Shown: positions 42,464-53,929 of the stretch, piece by piece
Numbering within the stretch: the stretch's first letter is position 1
How the letters are laid out: each line of letters opens with the position of its first letter
From: Parnassius smintheus behrii
Lineage: Eukaryota; Arthropoda; Insecta; Lepidoptera; Papilionidae
Assembly: GCA_036936625.1 (NCBI GenBank)
Contig: JAUPFT010000018.1
Coordinates: 27,269,261 to 27,333,260, forward strand
Reading direction: 5' to 3'
DNA length: 64,000 bases
The notes under the pieces: generated by a model
Database searches by the model: none
What the model was told of the DNA's origin: nothing
Seen by the model: only the letters and a program-made list of their open reading frames with translations
Program-made: the position numbers and the translations under genes

Positions 42464-42816
42464 TGATTAAATTTACTTTAAAATAGCACTGCGTTTTTAG
42501 TTACACTACCTATTTGCAATTTATTTTAATTTCTTATTCATTTAAACAAGACTTAGCAGCTGGCATTTTTTTTAGCATATTCAAGTGTGATTTAGCACTT
42601 TTTTAGCATTATCACCGCCAAAGTCTAGCATTTTTTTCATTTACAAAACGGCAACTCTGCGGACCCGACGTGTCGTGAGGGATGCGCTCGCGACCAAGGC
42701 CGTCGGACTCAACCAAAATATTGGTCAGACAACCGATGTCTACACTGTCCATTTTTACATCAACTCGACCAAGGTCACGACGGTTGGTGGTTGGTCCCGA
42801 CCGTGTAGAAGGCCTA

Positions 42817-42920
42817 TTAGTCGGTATTAGAAAGATGCTGCTGCCCATCTCTTGATTTCTTCCCTCCGTCACCTCTTACGACACCCATTTGCGTCCCATT
42901 CTTCCTGTAATTCGTTTTTC
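42817..42920 (+). repeat. Family A repeat, copy 3, right half
   Basis: Continues the repeat interrupted at 35522. It shows AGATGCTGCTGCCCATCTCT, GATTTCTTCCCTCCGTCACC and CTTACGACACCCAT, in the same order as at 1374-1425. Confidence 0.65.
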
Positions 42921-43067
42921 AGATCACTTAAATTAGCGAGACTGGGGGCAGGGTTTCTTTTCTTAATTTGTCTTTTAAGCTTATCCCAAACATATAAGGG
43001 GTATAAGCGGGCGAGTGCGCCGGTTGCCCCATAGCATTGATTTCAACGTATCGAAGATGATTTGACT

Positions 43068-43329
43068 GGCCTGCTGGTCTAGTGGTTAGTGACCCTGACT
43101 GCTATGCCGGAGGTCGTGGGTTTGATTCCCACCCAGGACAAATGTTTGTGTGATGAGCACGATCATTTGTTCTGTGTCTGGGTGTAATTTATCTATAACA
43201 TTTATGTATTTAGAAATATATAAGTATGTTTCATCAGTTGTCTAGTACCCATAACACAAGCTCTGCTTAGCTTGGGACTAGATGGCGTTGTGTGATAGTT
43301 GTGGAATATAAAAAAAAAGAAAAAAAAAG
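43068..43329 (+). repeat. tRNA-headed SINE, full length, second copy
   Basis: Starts CCTGCTGGTCTAGTGGTTAG and carries the same A box, B box (GTGGGTTTGATTCCCACCC, one substitution) and body as 37469-37740. Its tail is A-rich (AAAAAAAAGAAAAAAAAG) instead of ATT repeats. The two copies differ by only a few bases, so the family is young. Confidence 0.93.
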
Positions 43330-45159
43330 TTATTCCACGACTACAGCCGCACAAAGGGGGTGTACATTATCATTTATGAAAACGAATCTATCTCCTATGA
43401 ATGAGGCCAATGGCACTACAATTTCTTAAATATAGAAGAATAGAACTTGACTCCAAGCTTCGTTATTTCAATTTTTGTGAATGCGAGCAAAATTAATTCG
43501 AGCTACTCCAGCTACTCGATAGCATGTAGGCAAGAAGGAAGCCTCTGACAGGCAAGTATGAATTTATTCCGGCTGTTGTCAGCGATTTTTTCACAGTTTT
43601 TGTGTTTACTGTAACCCCGAACTTCTTGGAGTTTCGATCTTATCTCAGAAGAAGTTAAGGTCCGGTTTCCGAGCACGCTGGTAATGATAAACCGCACATG
43701 TTTTGCGTTAACGACTCTGTCCTACGAGTCTCGTATACTATCTGGTCTACCGATACTTCTTGACAACACGGTGTACCATAGATTTTGACACTCGTAATGT
43801 TTGGACCACATGTTTGGTGCCCAGTTTCAATTAAAAACAGCTCTAGCAACTTGAGTGGGCTTAGATCAGTTTATTTGCAGTAACAATTCACATTTAATAC
43901 CATAGATCTATATACTAAATCTATGCTTAATACAATAAACAAGGCAGGCAAAAAATTTCGCTTTATAAAAGAAGGCATAACCATAAAAAAAATTCCAAAA
44001 AAAACCTTACAAAATTTTTATAATTGTATAGTTGTGACCAGTTGTCTCTAATATCTCAAAGCTTCAGTCCTAAGCCAGTGCGTGTAAATGTTGATTGAAA
44101 TTGTAATTTCATTGAAGTTCAATTAGAATTATATTGAAGCGGACATGTGGGTAAATAGATTGTTGTTACAAACACAAGAAGAATTAGCTCGCGGCCTTGC
44201 AGGCCGCGAGCCCTGAGGCAAGATTAAGCTGTAAGAGACGCATAGTCTAACAGCGCTAACATCAAGATAATAGACGAAACACAAGAAGAAGAAGCTCTTG
44301 TAGAAATTTAGGCAATTTTGTTCAGTATCTGTGTTGACATGACTCAACTGACAATATAATTGGAGACGAAGTTTTTCGTAATTTAGCTAATAAGTTCCGC
44401 TACACTCGAACAAGCAACACGTATTCTGTTTATTTAAAAATAGATCGATCGATATCCGTCTGCGGAATAAAATACGCATTTATCACCGGTTGAGGCGTCA
44501 CCTTCAGCAGGTGGGTACACTCACCTACGTATCGTTTATTTATAGCTTTCATCTGGAGATACAATGTTGTGGTGCACCGACGTACTTTATTTATCACGCT
44601 AGTTCGCGCGCTGCGGTCGCAGAACTTGCAAAGCCGGCTGGCAGTAAGCTCACATTCCCTAGCTCACTTCAACCTTTTTGTCAGTCTGCGGTGTACTTTG
44701 AGAGGCTTAAACTGGCCCGCTCCAACCACAAGGAAATATCTCTGCTGTAATGACGCCATTTAATTTTATTTAAATTTCAAATTTTGATTAACTGTAACAC
44801 ACACACAATTAACAAAAACCCGGAAACAGTAGACTAAAATTAGATTAAGAACTATTAAGGGGCCTCTAGCTTTCATTTAGAAGTTAACAAATACTTTTTT
44901 ATCTGCTACCTATACTCGTAAGTCCAAGAGATGTATCCTTCCAGAAATCGATCGTACCAATTACTTTCTACAATTTGAGGAAACTTCATAACTATTTCTT
45001 TAATAATTTATATAAAGAAATATTTTTTTTAAGGTAAAGAATAATTTGCATGACTCAGAAATTCGAAGATTCGTTTTTTTTCGTTTATGAGACTGATTTG
45101 ATGTTAATTAATATACTAAATCTATATATAAATGTTGATTTCTAACATATTTTTTTTAC
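43330..45159. other. No supported gene
   Basis: Frames at 43512-43697, 43655-43849, 44129-44347 and 44490-44750 show no domain and partly overlap one another. A 10-bp perfect hairpin (CTCGCGGCCT / AGGCCGCGAG) lies at about 44188-44211. The rest is unassigned. Confidence 0.35.
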
Positions 45160-45452
45160 GTGGTAGAGCCACGCTGCAGTTATATTAGTAGTATAATTGT
45201 AGCACGAATGGGTCGGCTTGACCGGGGAAGGACCACGCTCTTACAGAATACCAGCGTCAAATAGTAGTTTAATACTGCTGTGTTTCGTATGGTGAGTGTG
45301 GAGAACCGGAGACCCTTTCACTGGAAACGAGGCATTCCACCTAAGTCCTCACGGGTGACACCGCATCTGCATTTTGATTCCTAATCGAGGATAGATGTAA
45401 ATGTATGTAGGTGGGCTGTGTGCTCGTTTGTCACCCTGTCCTATAACAAAAT
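45160..45452 (+). repeat. Short non-autonomous retroelement, LINE-ended family
   Basis: Starts CGTGGTAGAGCCACGCTGCA and runs through the standard blocks (GCACGAATGGGTCGGCTTGA, AGAATACCAGCGTCAAATAG, GAGAACCGGAGACCC, GGTGACACCGCATCTGC). The GGGCCACAGC-CACTTACC section is shortened. It ends GTGGGCTGTGTGCTCGTTTG and CTATAACAAAA. Confidence 0.85.
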
Positions 45453-45689
45453 ACTCGTAATTCATTAAATGATGATAATATGATAGTGTATTTTACTATA
45501 TTTTCTAATAATCTTGCTTGCTATAATAGGCAACAGTTCATTGATGATTGAGTGAGTATGTTTATTCAGATATTCCTTAGACAGTTTCACCGTTAGCCGT
45601 GAAAATATTCAACCGATGATTTTTTAATAGTCTTTATTATAACACGATTCCTCATCAGAAAAGGCTGCACTGTTCTACAGGTGGTCTAG

Positions 45690-45905
45690 TGCATGTAAGG
45701 AACACCGAGCGGTGAGCGCAGAAAGTGCAGTAAGTCCGAGTTAGCGGGGGTTGGGGGGAGGCCGCGCTCGGAGGACGGAGGGGGGGCGTCTAGACAGGCC
45801 GCAGACGCAACGGAGGCTGCGCCGCGCCTGTCGCTCACGCACACAGTCAAGCGGTGCATCGCCCGATTTCACCACATCGATGCAGCTTGACCTCTACTAG
45901 TGTAC
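45690..45905. other. GC-rich patch, unassigned
   Basis: About 210 bp of GC-rich sequence with GGGGGTTGGGGGGAGGCCGC and GGCGTCTAGACAGGCCGCAG. A similar GCGTCTAGACATTCCGCAG phrase occurs at about 16256, so a dispersed repeat is possible. No coding frame. Confidence 0.35.
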
Positions 45906-46149
45906 ACGCAAACATTGCATCCACGAGTAAATGCTGGTTTCAATAAAATGCAAAAACTATGCCAACTATCAATATCGTTAGTAAATGAAACTTAATGACG
46001 TAAGTACGAAGAATGTACCGTTTTAACTTTCATTGCTTCATAAATAAAATTTTACGTCCTTAAAAGTATATTTGAACACGTTAAATGAGTGAAATAAGGA
46101 TTAGTTTCCGTTGTAGTAAAATGTACTCATTAAAACATTTTACTATTAC
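45906..46149. other. No supported feature
   Basis: AT-rich spacer. Confidence 0.4.
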
Positions 46150-46207
46150 AAAAAAGTTTTATTATTTTATAATTTTTTTAAATTTAATAAAATAATAAAA
46201 CTTTTTT
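46150..46207. repeat. AT-rich palindrome, 21-bp arms
   Basis: Arm 46150-46170 (AAAAAAGTTTTATTATTTTA, T) and arm 46187-46207 are perfect reverse complements around 16 nt. The low complexity makes chance more likely than for the other hairpins. A partly repeated CTTTTTTATTTATTTTTACT follows. Confidence 0.6.
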
Positions 46208-47540
46208 ATTTATTTTTACTTTTTTATTTATATTTACTATTTTAATTATTTTTATAAATTGGACTAAGGAATAGGTATCAATCACAAGTTTAAAGTAATA
46301 AATGCAAGGTTATAAGGTCATCTGAATAGTTACATGAAAATACACTTCAAAAAGGTAAAGTTAGAACCGAATCAGCTGGTCGTGATGACCTTTAGAAGCT
46401 TGTCGAACTCGGCGACAACTTCAGAATAGTCTGATGCTATAACCCACACGGCAAATATAACTAACAGTACGCACACAAACACCACAATCACCTAATCGGG
46501 TGATTGCGACGGCAAGGTGAGGCGACGATGCAATCATAATGGACGTAAACATATAGTTGTTAAACGCGGCTGTATGGTGGCAATTTAGGAAAATACATCA
46601 CTCGTCATCTTCGTCCAATGACTGTCGTAAAAATATAAAGCAGCGTCAAAGGTGCAAGAAATCTGGTGCTGCGATCGCCAACCTGCAGAATAAGCGTGGT
46701 GATAAAGGCATTTTTTTTGCGCCCGAAGCAATTAAGGGCAACCCTCCGGTAACGGGGGGAGGGAGGTGGAGAATGCTTATAGCATACCACGCAGCCGGCT
46801 ACGTGGTTATGTGGAGACTTTTACCCACTAAACTCCACCTTTTGGGATTGGCTTACCGATTTGACGAGAGATCTTTAAAGGGAAATATAATCTCAAATGG
46901 CTTAGCAAGATCCTCCGTTATGCCGAAAGTATTGCAGCATTAATTTTGAAATAAATATATGGTAAAGTTGAGGATTAATGTTAAGGACTATGTTAGACGA
47001 AAACACGATTCCGTAAAATTTTCTCGATAGAAAAAAAATCCAAAGTTACCTCCAAACTGAACAGCTGTTATTCATAAAATACTTTAAATAAAATCATGAA
47101 ACTTTGCGTACTAACTGAACTAACTATAAAGCAGTGCTTATGTTATTTACTTTTTTTAAAATATCCTTATTTTCACTGTAAAAAGAAATTACCTAAACTA
47201 TCGGCGCGTAAGCTTGATTCCTGTCGCCCCGTTAGCCGTTAGTATCGCTGCGGCTTTTGAAGGGAGAAGTTGTGTCGCTTACGATCAGAATACACGTTAC
47301 GCAACAGGACGACGTAAAATTAAAATGGTAAATAACCGTTATAAAAATAAGAAGCAACTGGGTTGGCGTTAAGAAACAGGCATAAATATGATAAACCTAA
47401 TGAAATAAGTATCTAACGACCCTTCTACTTACAGTATTATTGATTACAAACGTGTCGGTACATAGCATACGACGCGCGGGGAAGTGGGGGCGAAATTAGA
47501 ATTTGAGCTGACTTACTCTCTCCTCTTAAGCCGTAAACGG
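46208..47540. other. No supported gene
   Basis: The frame 46557-46943 (128 codons) has an overlapping minus frame and no recognisable domain. Its middle (CCCTCCGGTAACGGGGGGAG, CTTATAGCATACCACGCAGC, GGAGACTTTTACCCACTAAA) reads like a dispersed repeat. I leave it uncalled. Confidence 0.35.
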
Positions 47541-47700
47541 ACGCGACCCTCCTTGGCAGAAAGGAGGGCGCAAGCGGCGAAAAGCCGCTTAGAAGTGTGA
47601 CTAAGGCAGATTAATGGATGTGTTAAGTAGGCTCGGCCTGAGCCGCCAGGAGGCAGTTCAGGTCAGCTTTCGGCTGACCTGAACTGCTTCCTGGCTCCTT
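47541..47700. other. Cluster of three GC-rich hairpins
   Basis: Hairpin 1: CCCTCCTT (47547-47554) with AAGGAGGG (47561-47568). Hairpin 2: AAGCGGC (47572-47578) with GCCGCTT (47584-47590). Hairpin 3: GCCAGGAGGCAGTTCAGGTC plus AGC (47645-47667) with its complement at 47673-47695, one mismatch in 23 pairs, loop TTTCG. They lie in ~150 bp and are GC-rich unlike the surroundings. A structured RNA segment or the leader of an unrecognised retroelement is possible. Confidence 0.7.
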
Positions 47701-47923
47701 GTTGGGAGGAGTCCGAAAGTGAGTTTCACGGTCTGCACACAATGATAAAGGCAAATCCCTATCCCTAGTTTATACAGCGGGAGTGGCCTACATCCAGCAC
47801 AGGACATTTACGAGGATATAAAAAAAAGAAATGTGTTGCATTCATTTTTATACAGACATCCAGAACCAAAACAATTGTACGATAGATCATATAATATATA
47901 ATTACAATAAGAGATCGTATTTA

Positions 47924-48264
47924 CAGTGCAACCTCGATATAACAAATCGGAATGGAACAAGTAAATATTCGTTATATCAAGTAATTCGTTGAACTGAGGT
48001 TTGTTATGTTGAAGTTAGGTTATATAATAATAAACTTTATATACTTAACGGTCTTGGGTTGACAAATTTCGTTAATTATAAACGAGGTATTTACACTTTT
48101 TCTTGATAGTTAAAATTCGTTATAAAAAGTTTGTTCGCAAGAAATGTTCGCAATGTAAAGGTATATTTTACGTTGACTGTTATGGACAATTCAAGGGGAT
48201 TGCGAAGAAATTGCTAAATCGAGGAAGTCGTTATATTGAGGTACGTTATATTAAGCTTGCACTG
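47924..48264. mobile_element. pogo/Tigger-like MITE, 341 bp
   Basis: It begins CAGTGCAACCTCGATATAAC after TA (47922-47923) and ends TTATATTAAGCTTGCACTG before TA (48265-48266). The inverted ends match at about 18 of 20 positions. TA duplication and CAGTG ends are usual in pogo-group elements. Inside, partial copies of CGTTATAT and GAGGT recur in both orientations (for example CGTTATATCAAG at 47970 and CGTTATATTGAGGTACGTTA at about 48231). The frame 48103-48351 crosses its right border and is not a gene. Confidence 0.75.
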
Positions 48265-48266
48265 TA

Positions 48267-49799
48267 TTATGAAGTATCTTCTTTCTCTCTTAATCTGTTG
48301 TGTAACAACCGTAATAAATTTAATCCATCAAATGAATCTCACTTGGAATGATCATTTTGTTGTGACTAATAAAGACCATATTATTATTATTAAAAGTACG
48401 TATAGGAAAGCATATTGGATGTATCAAATTGCGAAGTCGATCGGTAGCCCGAGCCCGAACAGGAAGTCGTGTCGTTTTTTTCTCATGGCGTGGCGGTCGG
48501 CTCAGGGCGTCGGGTTGCGGACGCGTCTGGGGCGCGCCCCTTTTGCACACTGCTTGACTAATCGAATCATTTAACCACACCATGGAAACCCAGGTTGACG
48601 CAACTTTTACCATAAATACGTATTATTAAACCTTTAATTTTATAAAAAAAGAGCAGCATGTCGTTCGTTTCCAAAAAACCACAAATAATCTATTCTATTT
48701 ATTAAGGGTGGCCTAAATGTTCCAATTGGTAATAAAAATATGTCCAAACGTCTATTGCCCCATTACATCCCGTCGGTGCCATAAGGGAAGACTATGAGAT
48801 ATGCCGGAAAGACCTCATGGCTTCTGATAGATGGTGAACGGTATTGCCATATCCTTTAATAATGATGTCCTCCAGATCAAATTATAGTTTAGTTAATAAG
48901 TTAAAAAACTTATACCTCCTAAGAAATTATTGTGACTTCCTAAGAAATGATGCGATAAAATTTTAATAAAGAAAAAATAAAGTACGTAATCAAGGTTTTT
49001 TTGACACATCTTAAAACTGATTTTCAGGTTTGTATGGAAAATTTAACAGTTCAACTTTGCCACTAGGATAAACATTGTTGTTTGCAACACCATTAAAGGA
49101 GCAAGTCATAACTCTAAGGGTTGTGTATAAACCTAGCCTTCATCCTTGACGTCAAATCCTATTATTTTCATGAAAAGCCCTGATGGTAAAGTTGCTAACT
49201 AGGTAAGGTTGATTTTGCCATTTTCTATTTTTATGTATTTTGTCAATCTACACTAGACAATAACACTATTAATTGTCATAATTTTCACGCCTAACTGACA
49301 AGCCCGCTAAGCACATATTCGGGCAGCAATATTATTCAGCACAAGCGCGCGATGGAATCGAATTTGTGTAGGTGGATGTACGCGTACAACAAACAGGCCA
49401 TGGTAGCTATAATCGACACAGCCGGGCGATAAAGATCAAATATCTACGGATTTTCTCAACCGACATTATAAAACAAGTTCAATCAATCCGCATATGTAAA
49501 TCAGATAAAAATGCTTAAACTTAATCGAAACTATTTAAAAAAATGACGTGAGTGACGATAGGAACCACTGAAACTGAACAGATTTTTTTTTAAATTTATA
49601 TTAGATTATAAGCAATACTTATTAAAGGTCCCTTCTTTTTAATTTACCACTGGTTCAAAAAAATCTCTGTCCAGGGAAGATTAAACAAGAAACCTAGCGG
49701 GACTTTAAAAAAAATAACAGCTTACAATCATGTATGTTACAGTTAACAACTCAAAACAAATTATAAATATCGGGTAGCGATCACCTTCCCCATGGGTTA
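48267..49799. other. No supported gene
   Basis: A GC-rich patch at 48435-48550 (GGTCGGCTCAGGGCGTCGGG) gives overlapping frames on both strands without recognisable domains. The remainder is AT-rich. Confidence 0.35.
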
Positions 49800-49803
49800 A
49801 TAT

Positions 49804-50222
49804 TGTGGCGCGCCTAAGTTGACGTCTGGCATTAGCGCCATCTAGTGTCAGGTAACAGAGCGAGGAGAGCTTTCCAGAAAATGACATGACTAATCTTTCA
49901 ACCGACAGCGCCATCTAGTATCGAATTGAAGAACTAAGCTTTCTAGAAGCCCTACACTCGAATTTTCGGCGCCTAGTCGGTTGGCACGCGTTTACTCGAA
50001 TATTCTGTTTCGGTGAAAAGGTGTATTTAAAGGCGCTGCAATACGCGATCGGGGCAGTATTGAATTTGGCGAGACAAGCGAAGCTTCGGAGCGAAATAAA
50101 GTGAATCAGTGTGATTAATTATTAGTGTCTTTTAAGTTTTAATTAGTGTAAAGTGAATTAAAGTGTTAATTTTAGTAATTCTATCGGCAATTTTTACTGT
50201 CACGAACCTCAAGCTCGTAACA
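49804..50222 (+). repeat. Gypsy copy 2, 5' LTR
   Basis: A 419-bp LTR from TGTGGCGCGCC to AAGCTCGTAACA. It matches the 3' LTR (starting TGTTGCGCGCC) and, in reverse, the LTR at 23201-23607. GGTGTATTTAAAGGCGCTGC at about 50020 could be the TATA-like promoter region. Confidence 0.9.
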
Positions 50223-50224
50223 AT

Positions 50225-50242
50225 TGGTGTCAGAAGTGGGAT
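50225..50242 (+). promoter_or_regulatory. Primer-binding site, tRNA-Leu type
   Basis: TGGTGTCAGAAGTGGGAT starts 3 nt after the LTR. It is complementary to a tRNA 3' end reading ATCCCACTTCTGACA plus CCA, which matches insect tRNA-Leu as I recall it. It would prime minus-strand DNA synthesis. Confidence 0.8.
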
Positions 50243-50249
50243 AAAATCA

Positions 50250-50771
50250 TGTCGATTTTACCTAAGAAGGAAACGATGGGTATTCGTACCCGAAGTCAGC
50301 GCCAGCAGGAGACGGACCAAAGAAGATTTGCAACGGACCAAAGAAAGTGCAATGCCGCAGACGTCGGAGGGCCAGCCGCCAGTTGCAGGCCCGTCAGTAG
50401 CTCCTACATCTGCAGCACCTGACTTAGGTGCTCTGATGGTGATGCTTCAGGAGCAGGCTCGCCGATAGGAGGAACAGGTTCGTCATTTGGAAGATCAGCT
50501 GCGGGGCGGACGAGAGGAACAGGCCCGTCGTTTGGAAGAGGAACAGGACTGTCGGTTGGATGAGCAGGTGCTCCCCATGAAGGAACTTCACGCTACCTTC
50601 GGAAAGGAGATAAAGGAGGTGAAGGATAGGGTTGATAGGCGCCTTTCGGAAGCTGAAACCCAAATCGCGAAAGCTGAAACTCGAATCGAGAAAGCTGAAA
50701 CCAGAATCGACCAAGTAAACAATCGGGTTGACAACGTGATGGCTGACGTGAAGAAACACGTGGCAACGTGA
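50250..50771 (+). pseudogene. Gypsy copy 2, gag leader with coiled coil
   Basis: The likely gag start is ATG 50250 (MSILPKKETMGIRTRSQRQQ). The sense is broken soon after by shifts and a stop (TAG at about 50467). A segment from 50487 encodes an Arg/Glu-rich coiled coil: EEQARRLEEEQDCRLDEQVL, then FGKEIKEVKDRVDRRLSEAE and the repeated heptad-like AKAETRIEKAETRIDQVNNR. A coiled coil upstream of the capsid fits gag multimerisation. This is inference. Confidence 0.75.
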
Positions 50772-50942
50772 TGGCTGGACGACCTCAAACTGGGGGATGG
50801 AATTACAGCTCCCGTAGTAGCTACAACACCTTCGCTACGTGGGTTCAAAGTGCCGCCGTTCGACGGGACTTCTTCCTGGTCAGTCTACAAAATCTAGTTC
50901 GAGGCTATCATAGAGGCGAACGGCTGGAATAAAAACCAGGCC

Positions 50943-51446
50943 ATGACTGCACTCACCCTAGACCTGCACGACCAAGCCTTAACTGTGTTGGAAGCTCTCG
51001 GTAAGAAAGTCACCTACGAACAGCTCCTTGAGGCACTGGAGGCGAGATATGGCGACGCTCACCTGGAACACGTCTTTCGCGCGCAGCTTAAAGATCGCGT
51101 GCAACGCAGCAACGAAAACCTGCAGCAGTGGGCCCTTGAGGTGGAGAAGATGGTTCGAAAAGCATACCAGTCTGTATCTGCGCTCATTGAAGGGAACCTG
51201 GTGCAGACATTCATCGACGGTATCCACGACCTTGAAGTCAGAGCTGATGTGAGACTCGGGCACCACGAGACGCTTAAGAACACCTTGGTCCATGCACTGG
51301 AGGTGGAAGCCGTGCGGCAGGATCTTCGCTCCCATCACGTCAAGGAGGTTGCGGCAGCTACAGTTCGCGACCGCAATAAAGGATACATCCCTAGGTGCTA
51401 TAGCTGTGGGGAAAAGGGCCATCTACGATCCAGCTGCCCTAAGTGA
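50943..51446 (+). pseudogene. Gypsy copy 2, gag capsid region and first zinc knuckle
   Basis: MTALTLDLHDQALTVLEALG, KKVTYEQLLEALEARYGDAH, FRAQLKDRVQRSNENLQQWA, VQTFIDGIHDLEVRADVRLG and the knuckle CYSCGEKGHLRSSCPK. It matches the gag of copy 1 (29905-30456) closely and extends further toward the N-terminus. A TGA follows the knuckle at 51444, where copy 1 reads on (KRTLEREGE). Confidence 0.88.
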
Positions 51447-51715
51447 ACTGTAGAAAGGGAAGTTGATCAATCGCGAGAGGATAGTGCAGCTAACGGCACC
51501 GACTGGCGGTAGCAGGATCATCGTTCCCCTCACACTAGGGAGGTTGCAGCAGATATGGTTTGCGAACACAACAAAGGATACAGCCCCAGGTGCTATGGCT
51601 GTGGGGAAAGGGGCCATCTTTGATCCAGCTGCCCTAAGCGAACCCTAGAAAGGGAAGTTGAACGATCTCAGAACGGAAATGCGGCTAACATCACCGCCCA
51701 GCAGCAGCAGGGTTT
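51321..51715 (+). repeat. 195-bp tandem duplication of the zinc-knuckle segment
   Basis: GCAGGATCTTCGCTCCC (51317 on) and GCAGGATCATCGTTCCCC (51512 on) open two units. Each contains GACCGCAATAAAGGATAC or AACACAACAAAGGATAC and the knuckle codons (TGCTATRGCTGTGGGGAAA, CCAGCTGCCCTAAG). The period of 195 bp is divisible by three, so the duplication was originally in frame. Both units have since gained stops. The single unit in copy 1 shows the ancestral state. Confidence 0.85.
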
Positions 51716-51945
51716 GACGAAGGTTCACTAGTGTGGTTGCACAATCCAGTCCGCAGCAAAGGGAAATCTCCTAAGCTTCAAGCTAAATGGGACGGCCCGT
51801 ACCGGGTTGTGACCAGGATCAACGATGTAACCTACCGGATATGGAAAGGCGCAAGAGGGACTCATATGATCATGCATGTGGATCGCCCGGCGCGTTATTA
51901 TGGGGCCGATAATGCTCGGGACGAGCATGTCCTCGGAGGGGGCAG
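51716..51945 (+). pseudogene. Gypsy copy 2, integrase C-terminal remnant and polypurine tract
   Basis: DEGSLVWLHNPVRSKGKSPK then KWDGPYRVVTRINDVTYRIW and NARDEHVLGGGSV match the end of integrase in copy 1 (23580-24272) almost exactly. Everything between gag and GFDEGSL is absent. The polypurine tract GGAGGGGGCAG directly precedes the 3' LTR at 51946. Confidence 0.9.
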
Positions 51946-52911
<966 letters not shown>

Positions 52912-53211
52912 ATATCATTCATAAATTCCTTAATATTATAATAACCCTTTTTATACAAAGGTTAATAAAAAAAAATTTGAACTTTGTGCAGGACTTATTT
53001 TGTATATTTTCTGGGGTTTCGTTGTAAAAGCGTATACATACATCGCCTCAAGAATGAATTACTGCTGGGTGGAGTTGAATAACTGGTATTGCCAGCATAA
53101 TGATTTCTTAAATTTACGCGAACACTACTCATTGAATAAAACTAACTTTACCGGATTCTATCGCGTTTATTTAACTGATTTTACTTATTTTTAATTCCCG
53201 ACTTTTCGCCA

Positions 53212-53912
53212 GCCAGATCGATTCACCAACTTATAAGCTGGCACAATACTTGACAAAAATACTGTCACCACTGAGAGGACATACCAGAGCACACACAAAA
53301 GATTCATACCATTTTGTTAGAGAGATAAAGGACCTACATCTCGCTGACAATGGAACTATGGTCATTTTTGATGTTCAGTCACTATTCACATGCCTACCTA
53401 TTGAAGACTGCATCTCAATTGTAACTAGGAAGCTAGAAGATAACAACATGCCTGCTGAATACGCAGTATTACTCAAACATTGCCTTACATCTGGCTATCT
53501 ATTGTGGAAGGAAGAGTTCTACAAGCAAGTAGATGGTGTGGCGATGGGCTCATCTGTATCTCTCATAGTCGCCGACATATTTATAGAGGACTTCGAGGAG
53601 AAAGCCCTTCTTACTGCTCCTGTAAATCCAAGATTCTACAAGCGGTACGTAGACGACACCTTCACAATTTTACCATCTAACAAAGTAACTGCATTTTTAA
53701 ACCACTTCAACTCTATAAACTCTAAAATACAATTCACAATGGAATTAGAGGCAAATAATTCTTTAGCTTTCCTAGATGTTTTAGTCATTCGAAATCCTGA
53801 TAACACTGGTCACACTGTGTATAGAAAAAAGACCCATACCAACCGATATTTAAATGGTGAAACTCACCATCATCCTTCCCTTTTCCCATTCCTTTCCCTT
53901 TCCCGTGGGTAA
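53212..53912 (+). pseudogene. Penelope reverse transcriptase, N-truncated
   Basis: Sense starts at SQIDSPTYKLAQYLTKILSP directly after the inverted end. It continues with MVIFDVQSLFTCLPIEDCIS (catalytic Asp of motif A), VDGVAMGSSVSLIVADIFIE (motif B), KRYVDDTFTI (motif C, YVDD) and NNSLAFLDVLVIR. The sequence then departs at GETHHHPSLFPFLSLSRG, with a repetitive TTCCCTTTTCCCATTCCTTT stretch. It lacks the reverse transcriptase N-terminus and lies in a different frame from the nuclease part, so it is inactive. Confidence 0.88.
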
Positions 53913-53929
53913 ATCTTTGTTTCAGAGAG

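Larger units (their letters stand above)
36006..42658 (+). mobile_element. hAT transposon carrying three later insertions
   Basis: The ends are AGTGTTGCCG (left) and the inverted CGGCAACTCT (right), typical of hAT. An approximate 8-bp duplication flanks it (ACGGACCC at 35998-36005, GCGGACCC at 42659-42666). The transposase reading sense is split by a short element (37002-37320, minus), a tRNA-SINE (37469-37740) and LINE copy 3 (37909-41266). Removing them leaves about 2.7 kb with one transposase of about 650 residues. Two frameshifts are also present. The hAT itself lies within the TIR element above. Confidence 0.9.
35523..42816. mobile_element. TIR element (PIF/Harbinger-like), split by a hAT transposon
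   Basis: The inverted ends contain a perfect 46-bp match: 35528-35573 (CTTCTACACGGTCGGGACCA onward) and 42766-42811 (ending TCCCGACCGTGTAGAAG). TTA on each side fits a TTA target duplication, and comparison with the family A copy at 1302 shows TTAGTCG uninterrupted. Removing the hAT leaves about 630 bp. Near 35740-35790 a frame reads NKDEKKNWIKLWLKERITLN, which vaguely resembles the N-terminus of Harbinger transposases. No catalytic domain remains, so it is a non-autonomous remnant. The superfamily rests on the TTA and this weak similarity. Confidence 0.65.

Noticed and set aside
44188..44211. Rho-independent terminator-like hairpin
   Set aside because: Bacterial terminators are not relevant in this eukaryotic context; it is just a short GC palindrome.
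45690..45905. CpG island promoter
   Set aside because: No adjacent gene and a similar phrase near 16256 suggest a repeat; left unassigned.
46557..46943. 128-codon plus-strand protein
   Set aside because: No domain, an overlapping minus frame, and repeat-like sequence inside; not enough to call a gene.
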